A stretch of DNA of 64,000 bases from Candidatus Laterigemmans baculatus (GCF_010367455.1 NZ_WRPR01000037.1:1-64000); one strand, 5' to 3'. Numbered from the stretch's first letter, positions 53,027 to 62,091 are shown. Translations and numbers: made by a program. Notes: generated from the sequence alone by a model not told the origin.

Positions 53027-54867
53027 AAATCCGTCGACAGGAAAACAGCAGCCCGATGATCGCCCGCCTTCGGCAATCCCGCTCGCTCGTCCCGCATCTC
53101 GCAGCTCCCGCAGCCCGAGGTGCTTGGAATGTGATTGCGATCGCAGCGATGGTTGGACTGACCGCGGGCGGTTGCCAGTGGCTGCGGCCGACCCCGATTC
53201 ATCCCCTGCCCCCCTCCCCGGCTGAGACGCTTTCTTCGGCCGGCCCCTCCGCTTCAGCCGACGCCTCTTCGATCGATTCGCAAGGCAGCGGCGAGGCGCA
53301 GGTGAGCGAGTACGTGGGCGATCTGGACGCTCCGACTTCGCTGCGTCGCCCGCCGCTGGCGAGTCCGCCCGCCGACACCAATCAGCCGGCTCCGCCGCGG
53401 ACGATCGTCCGCGGTCAGGGGGGCGGCTTTGCCATTCCTCCCACCTTCGAGCAGGCAGCCGACGGTGGCCGTCACAGTCGCGGACCGCTGCCGGTCGGCG
53501 GCCAACCAACAAGCGTCGCGGCAGCTCCTCCCTCGCAGGGGACCAGTTCCAACGGAACCACAGCCAATCGCCCGCCAGCAGTTGCTCCGGCGCAGTACAC
53601 TTCGCCCCCCGGCTACGGTGCCCAACCCGGGTACGCACCTTTGCCGCAGCCCAGCCCTGCGCCACCAGCGGGAGTCGCTCCCTACGTGGGCCAGCCGGTC
53701 CCCGGCGCGCTGCCGGAGATCACCGGCGAGGACATGCTGCCCGGAACGGGGCTCGGCCAGCCGCTCCCCTATACTCCGCTGACGCGGACGGCCGACATCA
53801 TCGTCAACGGGTATCCGGCTCGCACTGGGCGGATCATGTTCGGTGGTGCGGTCAACAGCGATGCGGGTGTGACGGGGCAGGTCACGATCGAAGAGCGAAA
53901 CTTTGACATCACTCGCTTTCCTCGCTCCTTCCAAGATTTGGTCGGGGGTACGGCCTTCCGCGGAGCGGGGCAAACCTTCCGTGTCGAAGCGGTGCCGGGA
54001 AGTGATTTCAAACGGTACAGCGTCAACTTCACCGAACCTTATATCTTCGGTTACATGCCGATCAGCATGTCGGTCTCTGGATTTCTCTTCGACCGCCGTT
54101 ATCAGGACTGGGACGAAGAGCGGCTCGGGGGCCGTCTGAGTTTCGGTTATCGAATCACACCCGACCTGTCGATTTCCGCGGCCATCCGCGGTGAAAACGT
54201 CGAGGTGACCGATCCCCGCATCGCCGGTGTGCCGCAGTTGGACGAAGTGCTCGGCGACAATGAGATCTACTCGGGACAAGTGCAATTGACGCACGATACT
54301 CGCAACAGCCCATTCGCACCGAGCGAGGGGCATTATCTCACGATGAGTTATGAGCAAGCTTTTGGGGATTTTGACTATCCTCGCGGCGAGATTGCCCTTA
54401 GCAAGTATTTCCTCGTCCGCGAGCGGGCCGACGGTTCCGGAAAGCAAACTTTGACGACCGGTTGGAGCCTCGGCTTTAGCGGTGAAGACACGCCGATTTT
54501 TGAAAACTATTTCGCTGGCGGCTACTCGACCATGCGTGGCTTCGAGTTCCGCGGGGCCAGCCCGACGGTCGGTGGCGTGCAGGTCGGTGGTCGATTCCAG
54601 TTTCTGGGGACGGTCGAGTACATGTTCCCGCTGACCGCCGACGACATGCTTCGGGGCGTGGCCTTCGTCGACTACGGCACCGTCGAGCAGGACATCGAGA
54701 TCAACAGTGAGAACTTCCGCGTCGCCCCCGGGGTTGGGTTGCGAGTGGCAGTTCCCGCCCTCGGCCCCGCTCCGTTGGCGTTCGACTTTGCTTTCCCGGT
54801 TGCGGAAGCCGATACCGACGACAAGCAAACCTTCAGCTTCTACATGGGCCTGAACCGCCGCTTCTAA
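53023..54867 (+). CDS. Omp85-type beta-barrel, probable lipoprotein: barrel half of a split BamA
   Basis: A 614-residue protein starting at GTG 53023. It opens with a basic leader and a hydrophobic segment (NVIAIAAMVGLTAGGC) ending in a lipobox-like AGGC. About 200 residues of Pro/Gln/Ser-rich linker follow. Then TRTADIIVNGYPARTGR, which looks like the last strand of POTRA5, leads into an Omp85 barrel: GQVTIEERNFDI, FRVEAVPGSDFKRYSVNFTEPY, TLTTGWSLGFS. The loop-6 signature is MRGFEFRG. The final residue is Phe, as expected for the closing strand. It is probably anchored and inserted in the outer membrane and assembled with the upstream POTRA protein. Confidence 0.85.
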   Translation: MKIRRQENSSPMIARLRQSRSLVPHLAAPAARGAWNVIAIAAMVGLTAGGCQWLRPTPIHPLPPSPAETLSSAGPSASADASSIDSQGSGEAQVSEYVGDLDAPTSLRRPPLASPPADTNQPAPPRTIVRGQGGGFAIPPTFEQAADGGRHSRGPLPVGGQPTSVAAAPPSQGTSSNGTTANRPPAVAPAQYTSPPGYGAQPGYAPLPQPSPAPPAGVAPYVGQPVPGALPEITGEDMLPGTGLGQPLPYTPLTRTADIIVNGYPARTGRIMFGGAVNSDAGVTGQVTIEERNFDITRFPRSFQDLVGGTAFRGAGQTFRVEAVPGSDFKRYSVNFTEPYIFGYMPISMSVSGFLFDRRYQDWDEERLGGRLSFGYRITPDLSISAAIRGENVEVTDPRIAGVPQLDEVLGDNEIYSGQVQLTHDTRNSPFAPSEGHYLTMSYEQAFGDFDYPRGEIALSKYFLVRERADGSGKQTLTTGWSLGFSGEDTPIFENYFAGGYSTMRGFEFRGASPTVGGVQVGGRFQFLGTVEYMFPLTADDMLRGVAFVDYGTVEQDIEINSENFRVAPGVGLRVAVPALGPAPLAFDFAFPVAEADTDDKQTFSFYMGLNRRF

Positions 54868-54898
54868 CATTGCACGGCAGGCGTGTGGGGCTCCGCTT

Positions 54899-55148
54899 CA
54901 TCAGCCGCCACACGCTAGCCCGGATTATTCATCAGCCGCCGGGCGCTAGCCCCCGGTTCCCGAAGACGCCGTGACAACCGGACGCTAGCGCGAGGCGGCT
55001 GATTTAACACACTGTTTTCTGACGTTCTGCCGCAACTTCCGAACGCATACGGACTTACTGCCTTTTTATCTGCACGCGTGAATTATCCGGGCTAGCGTCT
55101 GGTCGTTGGGAGTTGTCAGAACCCGGCGGCCGGCACCCCGCGGCTGAT
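54899..55148. repeat. Cluster of family B repeats
   Basis: A half element (54899-54925), a full copy (54930-55003) and a degenerate copy (55087-55147, GGGCTAGCGTCTGG...CGCGGCTGAT) fill the space between the BamA barrel stop and the glycosyltransferase stop. The GT stop codon TAA directly abuts the last repeat. Nothing else is seen in this 280-nt gap. Confidence 0.8.
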
Positions 55149-56266
55149 TAAGTGGCGTCGATGCGGCCTTTCCAGGCAACCCGTTTGCCGAAGCACTGCT
55201 GGACGAGCGCTTGCCACTGGAGAGCGACGAACAGGAGCACAGCGATCGGATGCAACGCGGCTCCGAGTTTCGATTGGGAAAATCGTACCGCGCACCGCCA
55301 GCGCGGAAGGTAGGCCAGCAGGCAAGCCGCCCCCGTGAGAAGAATTGCTGTGGCGCTTCCGCTGACAACCGCTACTGGCAGCCATACAAACGGGAGCACG
55401 CTCCCACCGATCAGCAGGAGCGTGAAGGGAACGATCCGGGCGGGATGTGCGATGCCCTCGGTGGCATTTTTGAGCAAGCCGCGGATGACTTCGCTGGCGC
55501 TGTGGTACATCCGGCAGGAGGCGACATGGGTGCCATCGCAGACATCGGTCGAGAGCCCGGCGCGGCGGTACGCCTTGGGCAGCATCAGGCCATCATGCCG
55601 CGTCCGGCGAATCGCCGCGTGGCTCCCCGCGCGGTCGTACGCCCGTTGCGACGTCAGGAACAGCTGGCCGCAGCCGGCTGCGTAGGCGGGATGGGTACTG
55701 CGCCGCATCCGCTCGATCGGCAGAAATCCCAGCAGGATGTAATGCATCATCGGGATCAGCAATCGTTCGAGCCACGTCTGCGTCTCTTGATGTGGGAACG
55801 GGCTCAGCAAATCCACGCCCGTTCGCCGCATCTCCGCGACCAGCCGGGCGAGCCCGTCGGAAGCCAGTCGTACGTCGGCGTCGAGGAATACGAGCAGCGG
55901 ATACTGGGCGGTCGCTGCGAGTTGCCAGCACGCGTGTTGCTTCCCGTTCCAACCCTCGGGTAAGGGTTTTCCTTGGACCAAGCGGACTCGCGTGTCGCGG
56001 CCCCGCACCGCTTGGACGACGTCGGCCGTCGCGTCGCTCGAGTGGTCATCGAGCACGACCACTTCCACCTCCACTCCTTCGGAACGCAGCGCCGCGTTCA
56101 TGCACTGGCTGATCGTTGCCGCTTCATCGCGAGCCGGAATGAGGACCGAAATCCGCGGTTTGGGCTGATCGCCCGAAGGCTGGGCGGGCGGAAGAAATAG
56201 TGCAAGATTGCGCAGCACCATCAGCGCCGGCAGCGCCGCCAAGAGAAAAGCAATGACCGCGATCAA
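55148..56266 (-). CDS. Family 2 glycosyltransferase (CrtQ/HpnB-like)
   Basis: A 372-residue membrane-associated GT2. An N-terminal helix precedes the GT-A domain: SVLIPARDEAATI, VVLDDHSSDATADV, the GWNGKQHACW motif shared by CrtQ- and HpnB-type enzymes, FLDADVRL with the DxD metal site, and HDGLMLPKAYRRAG. Three C-terminal helices follow. CrtQ glycosylates a C30 carotenoid acid in staphyloxanthin synthesis. The neighbouring carotenoid-type oxidoreductases support a similar role. The start is TTG 56266, coupled to the upstream acyltransferase by a TTGA overlap. Confidence 0.8.
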   Translation of the reverse strand: MIAVIAFLLAALPALMVLRNLALFLPPAQPSGDQPKPRISVLIPARDEAATISQCMNAALRSEGVEVEVVVLDDHSSDATADVVQAVRGRDTRVRLVQGKPLPEGWNGKQHACWQLAATAQYPLLVFLDADVRLASDGLARLVAEMRRTGVDLLSPFPHQETQTWLERLLIPMMHYILLGFLPIERMRRSTHPAYAAGCGQLFLTSQRAYDRAGSHAAIRRTRHDGLMLPKAYRRAGLSTDVCDGTHVASCRMYHSASEVIRGLLKNATEGIAHPARIVPFTLLLIGGSVLPFVWLPVAVVSGSATAILLTGAACLLAYLPRWRCAVRFSQSKLGAALHPIAVLLFVALQWQALVQQCFGKRVAWKGRIDAT

Positions 56267-57021
56267 TTGAATTTCTCTCCATGTTCGGCGCGGAACCGCG
56301 CCCCCCGCAAGGCTTGTCGCGAACGACGGAAAATATCATACAGCCCGGTCCCCTTCTTGCCACTGAGCAACGGTTCAAACGGCTGTGGATCTCGAGCGAT
56401 CGAAGCGGCCGCTAGCTGGCCTTGAGTCTCACGGAGGGCGGCGAACAATTTGCCTTGCCAGCCGGCTTTGTCGAGATTTCCAAACTGGCCGCAGTGAATC
56501 GGTTCGCCGAAGCGGATCAAGCATTCCGGTAGCCGCTCTTCCCAAAACACATACTCGACGGCCATCGGCAAGACGACCGCGTGGTTGGGGAGACGGGTGC
56601 AAAGGTGTGCAATTCCCGGCTGGAATCGTGCCGAGGTATCGCGGGCATCGGCAAAGCGTCCCTCGGGAGTCAGCCACAGCGAGCCGCCGGGGGAACGAAG
56701 GATCGCCAAACTGGTCCGCAGGAACGTGCTCGCGCCGCGGCGGTGCTTGAGATCGACGCCAAAGAATCCGAGCTTCGCAAAGACCCGATACTGCTCGAGC
56801 GCCGCGGCATCGATTGGCGCGTAGAACTGGCGACCTTCGAAGTAATGGCGGCAGACGTAATGAGCCACCAGCGGATCCCACCAGGAGGGATGGTTGCCAA
56901 ACACCAAGAGCGGAGCATCGCCGAGCGACCGCAAGACCGCAAGCGATGCGCGATCCGCGGCGATCGTATGGAAGTGACGCTGCAAGAACGGCCGGATAAA
57001 CGCATGAAAGCCGCGCTGCAA
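56263..57021 (-). CDS. PlsC-type acyltransferase
   Basis: A 252-residue protein of the lysophospholipid/glycerolipid acyltransferase family. The catalytic HX4D motif is NHPSWWDP, and the second motif (LTPEGRFAD) matches the acyl-acceptor binding EGTR-like site. No signal peptide is seen. In this position it may acylate the glucosylated carotenoid, as CrtO does in Staphylococcus, although CrtO belongs to a different family. The start is a TTG at 57021. The conserved sequence seems to continue upstream (SEWLQRGFH), and a CTG at about 57060 after AGGAAAC is an alternative. Confidence 0.75.
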   Translation of the reverse strand: MQRGFHAFIRPFLQRHFHTIAADRASLAVLRSLGDAPLLVFGNHPSWWDPLVAHYVCRHYFEGRQFYAPIDAAALEQYRVFAKLGFFGVDLKHRRGASTFLRTSLAILRSPGGSLWLTPEGRFADARDTSARFQPGIAHLCTRLPNHAVVLPMAVEYVFWEERLPECLIRFGEPIHCGQFGNLDKAGWQGKLFAALRETQGQLAAASIARDPQPFEPLLSGKKGTGLYDIFRRSRQALRGARFRAEHGEKFN

Positions 57022-57065
57022 CCACTCGCTAACCGGAGGAGGAGAAGAAGGTTTCAGGTTTCCTG

Positions 57066-57349
57066 ACTCTAACGGGTTCTATGTGAGCACCTGACCGGAG
57101 AAACAACCACGAATGACACGAATTAAACGAATGGTGGCCACGGATGGACACGAAAAGGGGGAGAACCGCAGATAGCACGGAGAACGCGGGTAAAGGGGAG
57201 TTCGGATTCCTTCGTGCTCTTCGTGTCTTTGGTGGTTTTCCAGCGTCTCGAATCCATGGGCATAGGCTCGGGCCCGTAGAAGCCCATAGATTCCGTTAGG
57301 GTCAGGGGATTTGGGGTTTGGGGTTTGGGGTTTGGGGTTTGGGGGCTGC
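57066..57349. other. Repeat-bearing intergenic region between carotenoid genes
   Basis: Contains ACCACGAATGACACGAAT... and GCCACGGATGGACACGAA, a diffuse repeat type common between genes of planctomycetes and related phyla, and GTGCTCTTCGTGTCTTTGG facing it. The (GGGGTTT) array and a short CAGTACT array end it. It separates acyltransferase/glycosyltransferase from the desaturase gene by 328 nt, so they may form two transcripts. Confidence 0.55.
57305..57345. repeat. G-rich tandem array (GGGGTTT)n
   Basis: Five GGGG runs separated by ATTT or TTT and ending GGGGG. It fits a G-quadruplex on the plus strand. It lies a few bases after the desaturase stop codon (minus strand gene), so the transcript would carry the C-rich complement. 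Confidence 0.85.
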
Positions 57350-58900
57350 TCAGTACTCAGTACTCAGTACTCTTCCGGCTTGGGCGTCGGCGTCTAGGCA
57401 ATCCGCGGCGATCCAGCCGCTCATCATCACCATCGGCATTCCAGGTCCGGGATGAGCGGCGCCGCCAGCCAAATACAACCCGCCCACATCGGTCCGGCGA
57501 TTCCCTGGCTTGAACGCTCCCAAAAATTTTCCGTGGCTGGCCAGACCGTAGATCGCTCCATTGAGGACGCGATAGCGATTGTGGATGCCCTCGGGGGTGA
57601 GTGCGGCTTCAAACCGAATCGCATCCCGCAGTCCGCTCATCCCCGCGGTTTGCTCCAGTTTGTCGAGGATGACTTCCCGATACTCCGGGAGCATCTGCGT
57701 CCAGTCGTGTCCCGGGCGGATGTAGGGCGTATGGACCAGCACGTACAGCGCTTCGCCTCCCTCGGGGGCGACCGACGCGTCGCTCGTCGCCGGAGCACAG
57801 ACGTACGCCGTCGGATCCGGGGCCGGCCGACCTTGGCGATAGATCGCGTCAAACTCTTCTTCCGGGTCGCGGGAGAAGACGAAGTTGTGGTGCAGCAGTT
57901 GGTCGTAGCGGCGATCGAGTCCCAGATACAGCACGACGCCCGAACAGGCCGGTTCGTAGGAGGTCTTTTTACGGAAGCGGGCTGCCGGGCGGCCACCGAT
58001 CAATTCCTGATAGGTGCGGACCGCGTCACAGTTGCTGATCACCGCTTCGCATTCGATCAATTCGTCGGCGGTGGTTTCGACGGCGGCCACGCGGCGACCG
58101 ACAATATCGATCCGGCGGGCGTCGACCCCGGTGCGAATCTCGACGCCTAATTCTTCAGCCAGTTTTCCGAGCGCTACCGGAATGGTGCGGGTTCCACCGA
58201 GCGGATACCAAATTCCTTCGCCCGTCTGCATGTGGGCGATTCCGCAGAGCACCGCCGGCGAGGCATCCGGGGCCGAGCCGACGTACTGGGTAAAGTGGTC
58301 GAGCATCTGAGCGACGCGGGGATCATCGGCATACGACCGCACGACGCCCGAGACCGAACGGCCCATCCGCAGGGCAAGCACGTCCTTAAGCGTGGCGGGC
58401 GAAAAAGTACTGCCCGCGTTGAACATGTCCGAGAGCCCACCGACCGATCGCCAAAAGAAAAACCGATCGCTGATTTCGTGCAGCTGCTTCGAGAGCGTGA
58501 GGAACTGTTCGTAGCCCTCTCCGGCCGCCGAGCCCCCCGTGTAACGCTCGAGATTCTGCTGCATCGCCGCGGTGTCGGAGGTCAGATCGAGCACCGTCTG
58601 ATCGTCGTAAAAGCAACGCCACTGGGGATCGAGCGGAAGCAGACGAAGGTAGTCGTCCATCTCTCGCCCCGCTTCGCTGAAGATCCGTTTCAGCACATTG
58701 GGGAGCGTCAGGATTGTCGGCCCCATGTCGAAGCGGTAGCCGTCCCCTTCCAGCGTCGCCGCCTTGCCGCCAATCCAATCGTTCTTGTCGAGCAGCGTCA
58801 CCTGATGCCCGCGGGCGGCAGCGACGCAGGCGGCCGACAATCCGGCTAAACCACCGCCAATGACCACGGTCTTCAAAGAATGCTTTTCCGAGGCGATCAC
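57350..58900 (-). CDS. CrtN/CrtP-type carotenoid oxidoreductase (CrtP-like)
   Basis: A 516-residue flavoprotein of the phytoene desaturase family. The N-terminal FAD-binding motif is VVIGGGLAGLSAACVAAARGH, then GGKAATLEGDGYRFDMGPTI, a GTRTIP motif, and the C-terminal GLYLAGGAAHPGPGMPMVMMSGWIAAD. In C30 pathways CrtN desaturates diapophytoene and CrtP oxidises the terminal methyl. The end motif PMVMMSG differs from the desaturase VxxES, so CrtP is preferred, weakly. The start is GTG 58900, overlapping the aldehyde dehydrogenase stop (GTGA). The last codons and TGA come from an AGTACTGAGTACTGA repeat. Confidence 0.78.
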   Translation of the reverse strand: MIASEKHSLKTVVIGGGLAGLSAACVAAARGHQVTLLDKNDWIGGKAATLEGDGYRFDMGPTILTLPNVLKRIFSEAGREMDDYLRLLPLDPQWRCFYDDQTVLDLTSDTAAMQQNLERYTGGSAAGEGYEQFLTLSKQLHEISDRFFFWRSVGGLSDMFNAGSTFSPATLKDVLALRMGRSVSGVVRSYADDPRVAQMLDHFTQYVGSAPDASPAVLCGIAHMQTGEGIWYPLGGTRTIPVALGKLAEELGVEIRTGVDARRIDIVGRRVAAVETTADELIECEAVISNCDAVRTYQELIGGRPAARFRKKTSYEPACSGVVLYLGLDRRYDQLLHHNFVFSRDPEEEFDAIYRQGRPAPDPTAYVCAPATSDASVAPEGGEALYVLVHTPYIRPGHDWTQMLPEYREVILDKLEQTAGMSGLRDAIRFEAALTPEGIHNRYRVLNGAIYGLASHGKFLGAFKPGNRRTDVGGLYLAGGAAHPGPGMPMVMMSGWIAADCLDADAQAGRVLSTEY

Positions 58901-60471
58901 GAGCGTGGATTCTCCGGTCGGGGGGCGGGGGCGGTGCGGGGCGAAGGCTCGCCCCGAGATGGTTTGGCGCTGCGAGAGGTTCTGTCGCTTTGGGAGATTC
59001 CCGCCCCCCGGGTCGATCGAGCTGACTGGGCCAATCTGACTCCCTCGGTCAAGCGACGCAACCCGGACCACTTTGCTCCCCAGCGGCGGCTGTACTGCAT
59101 CTGAAAGGCCCCAAGAAGAAATTGGAAGTTGGCCGGGGTCGAACGCTGCAGATGCAGGAGCGGTCCGCGGCGGCGGACGCTGAGCACTCGCGGCACGGTC
59201 ATCTCCAGCAACCCTTCGGCCCCCCGCGTCACCCCAAATCCACTCTCGCGGCGACCACCGAAGGGGAGCCTCGGATCGGCCGTCGGTGCGATCAGATCGT
59301 TCAGCGTCACGCAGCCGACTTCCAATTGCCGAGCCACCCGCAGGGCTGCCTCGTGCGGCCCAAAAACCGAGGCGGCCAAGCCATAGCGGCAGCGATTGAC
59401 AACGTCGATCGCTTGGGCCGCATCACCGACGGCTTGCATCGCGGCGACGGGCCCAAAAACGTCCGAATGCATCAAACGCATTGCTTCGGTCGCCTCGCCA
59501 ATCACCAGCGGACGCATTTTTCCGGTGGCCGTAAAACGATCGCGGTCCCAGTGGTTCAGCAAGTCGACTCCGCCGAGCTGCAGCGCATCCTCGACCGCTG
59601 CCAGAACTCCCTCCCGCGCCGCCGGATGCACTTCGAACTCTTCACCGGTTTCGGCAGGGCGGAACTCGCCGTGGAGGTGTTCGACGAGCGGTGCCAGCAT
59701 CGACTTTTCCGCCAGCACTCGGCGAGGTCCGATACAGGTCGCTCCTCCTCGCAGCCCCAGTCCGAAGCGGAGGGCCGCGGCGACTCGCTGGAGGTCGGCG
59801 CCCTCGAGCACGAGCATCGCATCGCAGCCGCTCAGCTCGAGCGTACTCGGCGTGAGCTGTTCGGCGGTCTGGGCGAGCACCCGTCGCCCGGTCGCCGCGG
59901 ATCCGGTCAGCACCACGAAATCGACTCCCGCGGCGATCGCGTCGCTCGCCTCGCTGGCTTCGCTGCCGAGCACCCGCAAGCACTCCGGCGGCACTCCAGC
60001 GGCCCAGAAACACGCGGCCAATCGCTCGCTCGACGCTTCACATCTCGGGGCCGGTTTCCAGAGCACCGCATTGCCAGCGGCCAGGGCCTGAGCGACTTGC
60101 ACGCCGGCCAGCAGCAGCGGGTAGTTCCAAGCTCCGATCACGAGCACGACACCCCGCGGAACGCGTTCGACGTAGCCGGTGACGCCGAACAACCACGACG
60201 GTCGTCCCCGGCCGCCCACCCGCCGCGTCGCCAGGACCCGCGGCCCTCGGCGGCCAATGAACCGCAAGGCGTCGCACAGCGGGATCAGCTCGGCGGCGAG
60301 CGTCTCGGTCGGGTCCGAGTGCTGGGGCGAAGCGACCATCGCGATCAACTCCTCCACCGCGGCGACGATCCGTTCGGCGGCCGCCGACACGATGCGGCAC
60401 CGCTCGGAAGTGCTCCGCGAAGCCCAGGTTCGCTGGGCGGCCGAGTCGAGCTGCGGATTCACAGGAGCCAT
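58897..60471 (-). CDS. Aldehyde dehydrogenase of the carotenoid cluster
   Basis: A 524-residue NAD(P)-dependent aldehyde dehydrogenase. Motifs: VTGYVERVPRGVVLVIGAWNYP, the Rossmann FVVLTGSAATGRRV, the general base Glu in LELSG, and the catalytic cysteine in RGGATCIGPRR, in place of the usual NxGQxC. PFGGRRESGFG near the C-terminus is conserved. A basic Pro/Ser/Arg tail ends the protein. In C30 carotenoid synthesis an aldehyde dehydrogenase converts diaponeurosporenal to the acid, and the flanking genes support that. The start is ATG 60471 with AGGTGA 6 nt upstream. Longer starts add Cys-rich residues. Confidence 0.82.
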   Translation of the reverse strand: MAPVNPQLDSAAQRTWASRSTSERCRIVSAAAERIVAAVEELIAMVASPQHSDPTETLAAELIPLCDALRFIGRRGPRVLATRRVGGRGRPSWLFGVTGYVERVPRGVVLVIGAWNYPLLLAGVQVAQALAAGNAVLWKPAPRCEASSERLAACFWAAGVPPECLRVLGSEASEASDAIAAGVDFVVLTGSAATGRRVLAQTAEQLTPSTLELSGCDAMLVLEGADLQRVAAALRFGLGLRGGATCIGPRRVLAEKSMLAPLVEHLHGEFRPAETGEEFEVHPAAREGVLAAVEDALQLGGVDLLNHWDRDRFTATGKMRPLVIGEATEAMRLMHSDVFGPVAAMQAVGDAAQAIDVVNRCRYGLAASVFGPHEAALRVARQLEVGCVTLNDLIAPTADPRLPFGGRRESGFGVTRGAEGLLEMTVPRVLSVRRRGPLLHLQRSTPANFQFLLGAFQMQYSRRWGAKWSGLRRLTEGVRLAQSARSTRGAGISQSDRTSRSAKPSRGEPSPRTAPAPRPENPRS

Positions 60472-60567
60472 GCAAGTCACCTTCGGCGGGCCAAGCTCAA
60501 GCCAGCAAGTACAGCCCGAAACAGCAAAAACAGCCCAAAACAGCCAGGAAGAACGAAGCACCGTCTC

Positions 60568-62091
60568 TCAGCAGCCGGCGAGCGCTGCCCGGTCGATGAA
60601 CTCGCTGGAAAGTCCGAGGTCGTTCAGGAGGAGACGGCTGGTGATCCGGCTCGACTCGAAAATCACCGGCAACCCGCTGCCCGGATGCGTCCCTCCCCCA
60701 ACCAAGTAGACGCCGTCGAGTTCTTCAAACCGGTTGCGAGGGCGGCGATGCAACATTTGACCGAGGTTGTGGGCCAGGTTGAAGGTCGCACCGCGGTAGA
60801 TGTGGTGATCGTCCTGCCAATCGGCCGGCGTGATCACCCGCTCGACTTCGATTCGCTCTCGCACATCGCCCAAGCCGATCGCTGCGAGCCGCTCGAGGGC
60901 CAGGTCGCGAAAGCGGTCTCGCTCGCTGGACCAATCGATGTGGTCGTGCATGTGCGAGACGGGGACCAGGACGTACAGCGTGCTCTTGCCCGCTGGGGCC
61001 AACGAAGGATCGGTGACGCAGGCGTTCTGGACGTAGAACGACGGATCGTCGCTGAGCCGATGCTCGACTTCGATCTCGCGGAGATTGCGTTCGTAATCCT
61101 CGGCGATGTGAATATTGTGATGCGGCAGTGCGTCGTAGATGCCGCGAATGCCGAGATACAGCATGAAGGTCGAGCAGGAGAATTTCTTTTTCCGTAACCG
61201 GGCGTTGCTCCACCGCCGCCGAAGCGCGTCGGGAACCAGCCGCTCCATGGCCGCGGCAAAGTCGGCACCGATCACGATCGCATCGGCCTCGTAGGTGCCT
61301 TGCTCGGTCTCGACCGCGGAAACGCGGCGGCCTTCGAACCTGAGCCCCGTGACCGCTTCGCCGAGCCGAACGTCGACCCCCGACTCGCGTGCGACATCGG
61401 CCATCACTTCGCTCACCCGGCTGCAGCCCCCGATCGGATGGAAGACGCCGAACTCGTACTCGAGAAAGCTCAGGATGCTGAACAAGCTGGGGCAGCGAAA
61501 TGGCGACATCCCCAGATACTTGGCCTGAAAGGAAAAAGCGATGGCCAGCCGCGGGTCGGAGAAGTATCGCTGCAACTCGCTGCCGAGAGAGCGGAGCGGA
61601 TGGAGGTGCCGAACCGCTCCGAGGAGCGACATCCGGAACAGGTCCAGCGGCGATCCGAAGGGGGATTCGAGGATCGGGCGAAACCGCTTTAGCTTTTCCC
61701 GGTTGTCCTCCAGGTAACGCCGCAGTTGACCGACGTCGGCCGGGGCGAAGCGAGCGATCTGAGCATCCATCGCGTCGAGATCGGGCGTGCAGTCGAGCTG
61801 GCCGCCGCCACCGAACGTCAGCCGGTACTGCGGATCGAGCCGCTCCATCGGGATTTCCTCCTCGAGGACGCGACCGATCGAGCGAAAAATCTCCGCCAGC
61901 ACGCGGGGGTAGAGAAAGAAGGTGGGTCCGCAATCAAAACGGAACCCGTCCACTTCGATTGCCGAGGTCCGACCACCGACCACCTCGCGGCGTTCGAGCA
62001 GCGTCACCTCCGCTCCCGCGTGGCCGAGCTGCATCGCGGCGGCCAAGCCTCCAGGGCCGGCGCCGATGACGATCACCTTAGGGGCGGCCAA
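60568..62091 (-). CDS. crtN: Phytoene desaturase-family protein (CrtN-like)
   Basis: A 507-residue FAD enzyme. VIVIGAGPGGLAAAMQLGHAGAEVT is the dinucleotide-binding region, followed by GGRTSAIEVDGFRFDCGPTFFLYP. The C-terminal GVYLVGGGTHPGSGLPVIFESSR is the classical CrtI/CrtN signature. It probably desaturates a C30 (diapophytoene) or C40 phytoene precursor; no crtM, crtB or hpnCDE is visible to decide. The start is TTG 62091, because GGAGG lies exactly 8 nt upstream (62100-62104); a GTG at 62154 is weaker. It is the first gene of the cluster. Confidence 0.8.
   Translation of the reverse strand: MAAPKVIVIGAGPGGLAAAMQLGHAGAEVTLLERREVVGGRTSAIEVDGFRFDCGPTFFLYPRVLAEIFRSIGRVLEEEIPMERLDPQYRLTFGGGGQLDCTPDLDAMDAQIARFAPADVGQLRRYLEDNREKLKRFRPILESPFGSPLDLFRMSLLGAVRHLHPLRSLGSELQRYFSDPRLAIAFSFQAKYLGMSPFRCPSLFSILSFLEYEFGVFHPIGGCSRVSEVMADVARESGVDVRLGEAVTGLRFEGRRVSAVETEQGTYEADAIVIGADFAAAMERLVPDALRRRWSNARLRKKKFSCSTFMLYLGIRGIYDALPHHNIHIAEDYERNLREIEVEHRLSDDPSFYVQNACVTDPSLAPAGKSTLYVLVPVSHMHDHIDWSSERDRFRDLALERLAAIGLGDVRERIEVERVITPADWQDDHHIYRGATFNLAHNLGQMLHRRPRNRFEELDGVYLVGGGTHPGSGLPVIFESSRITSRLLLNDLGLSSEFIDRAALAGC

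Noticed and set aside
53023-53200. The BamA split as a plain frameshift artefact
   Set aside because: The second gene has its own export segment and lipobox-like Cys and a long linker, none of which would be expected in the middle of a continuous BamA.
57305-57345. Telomere-like interpretation of GGGGTTT
   Set aside because: It is internal to the sequence with normal genes on both sides, so it is treated only as a G-rich tandem repeat.
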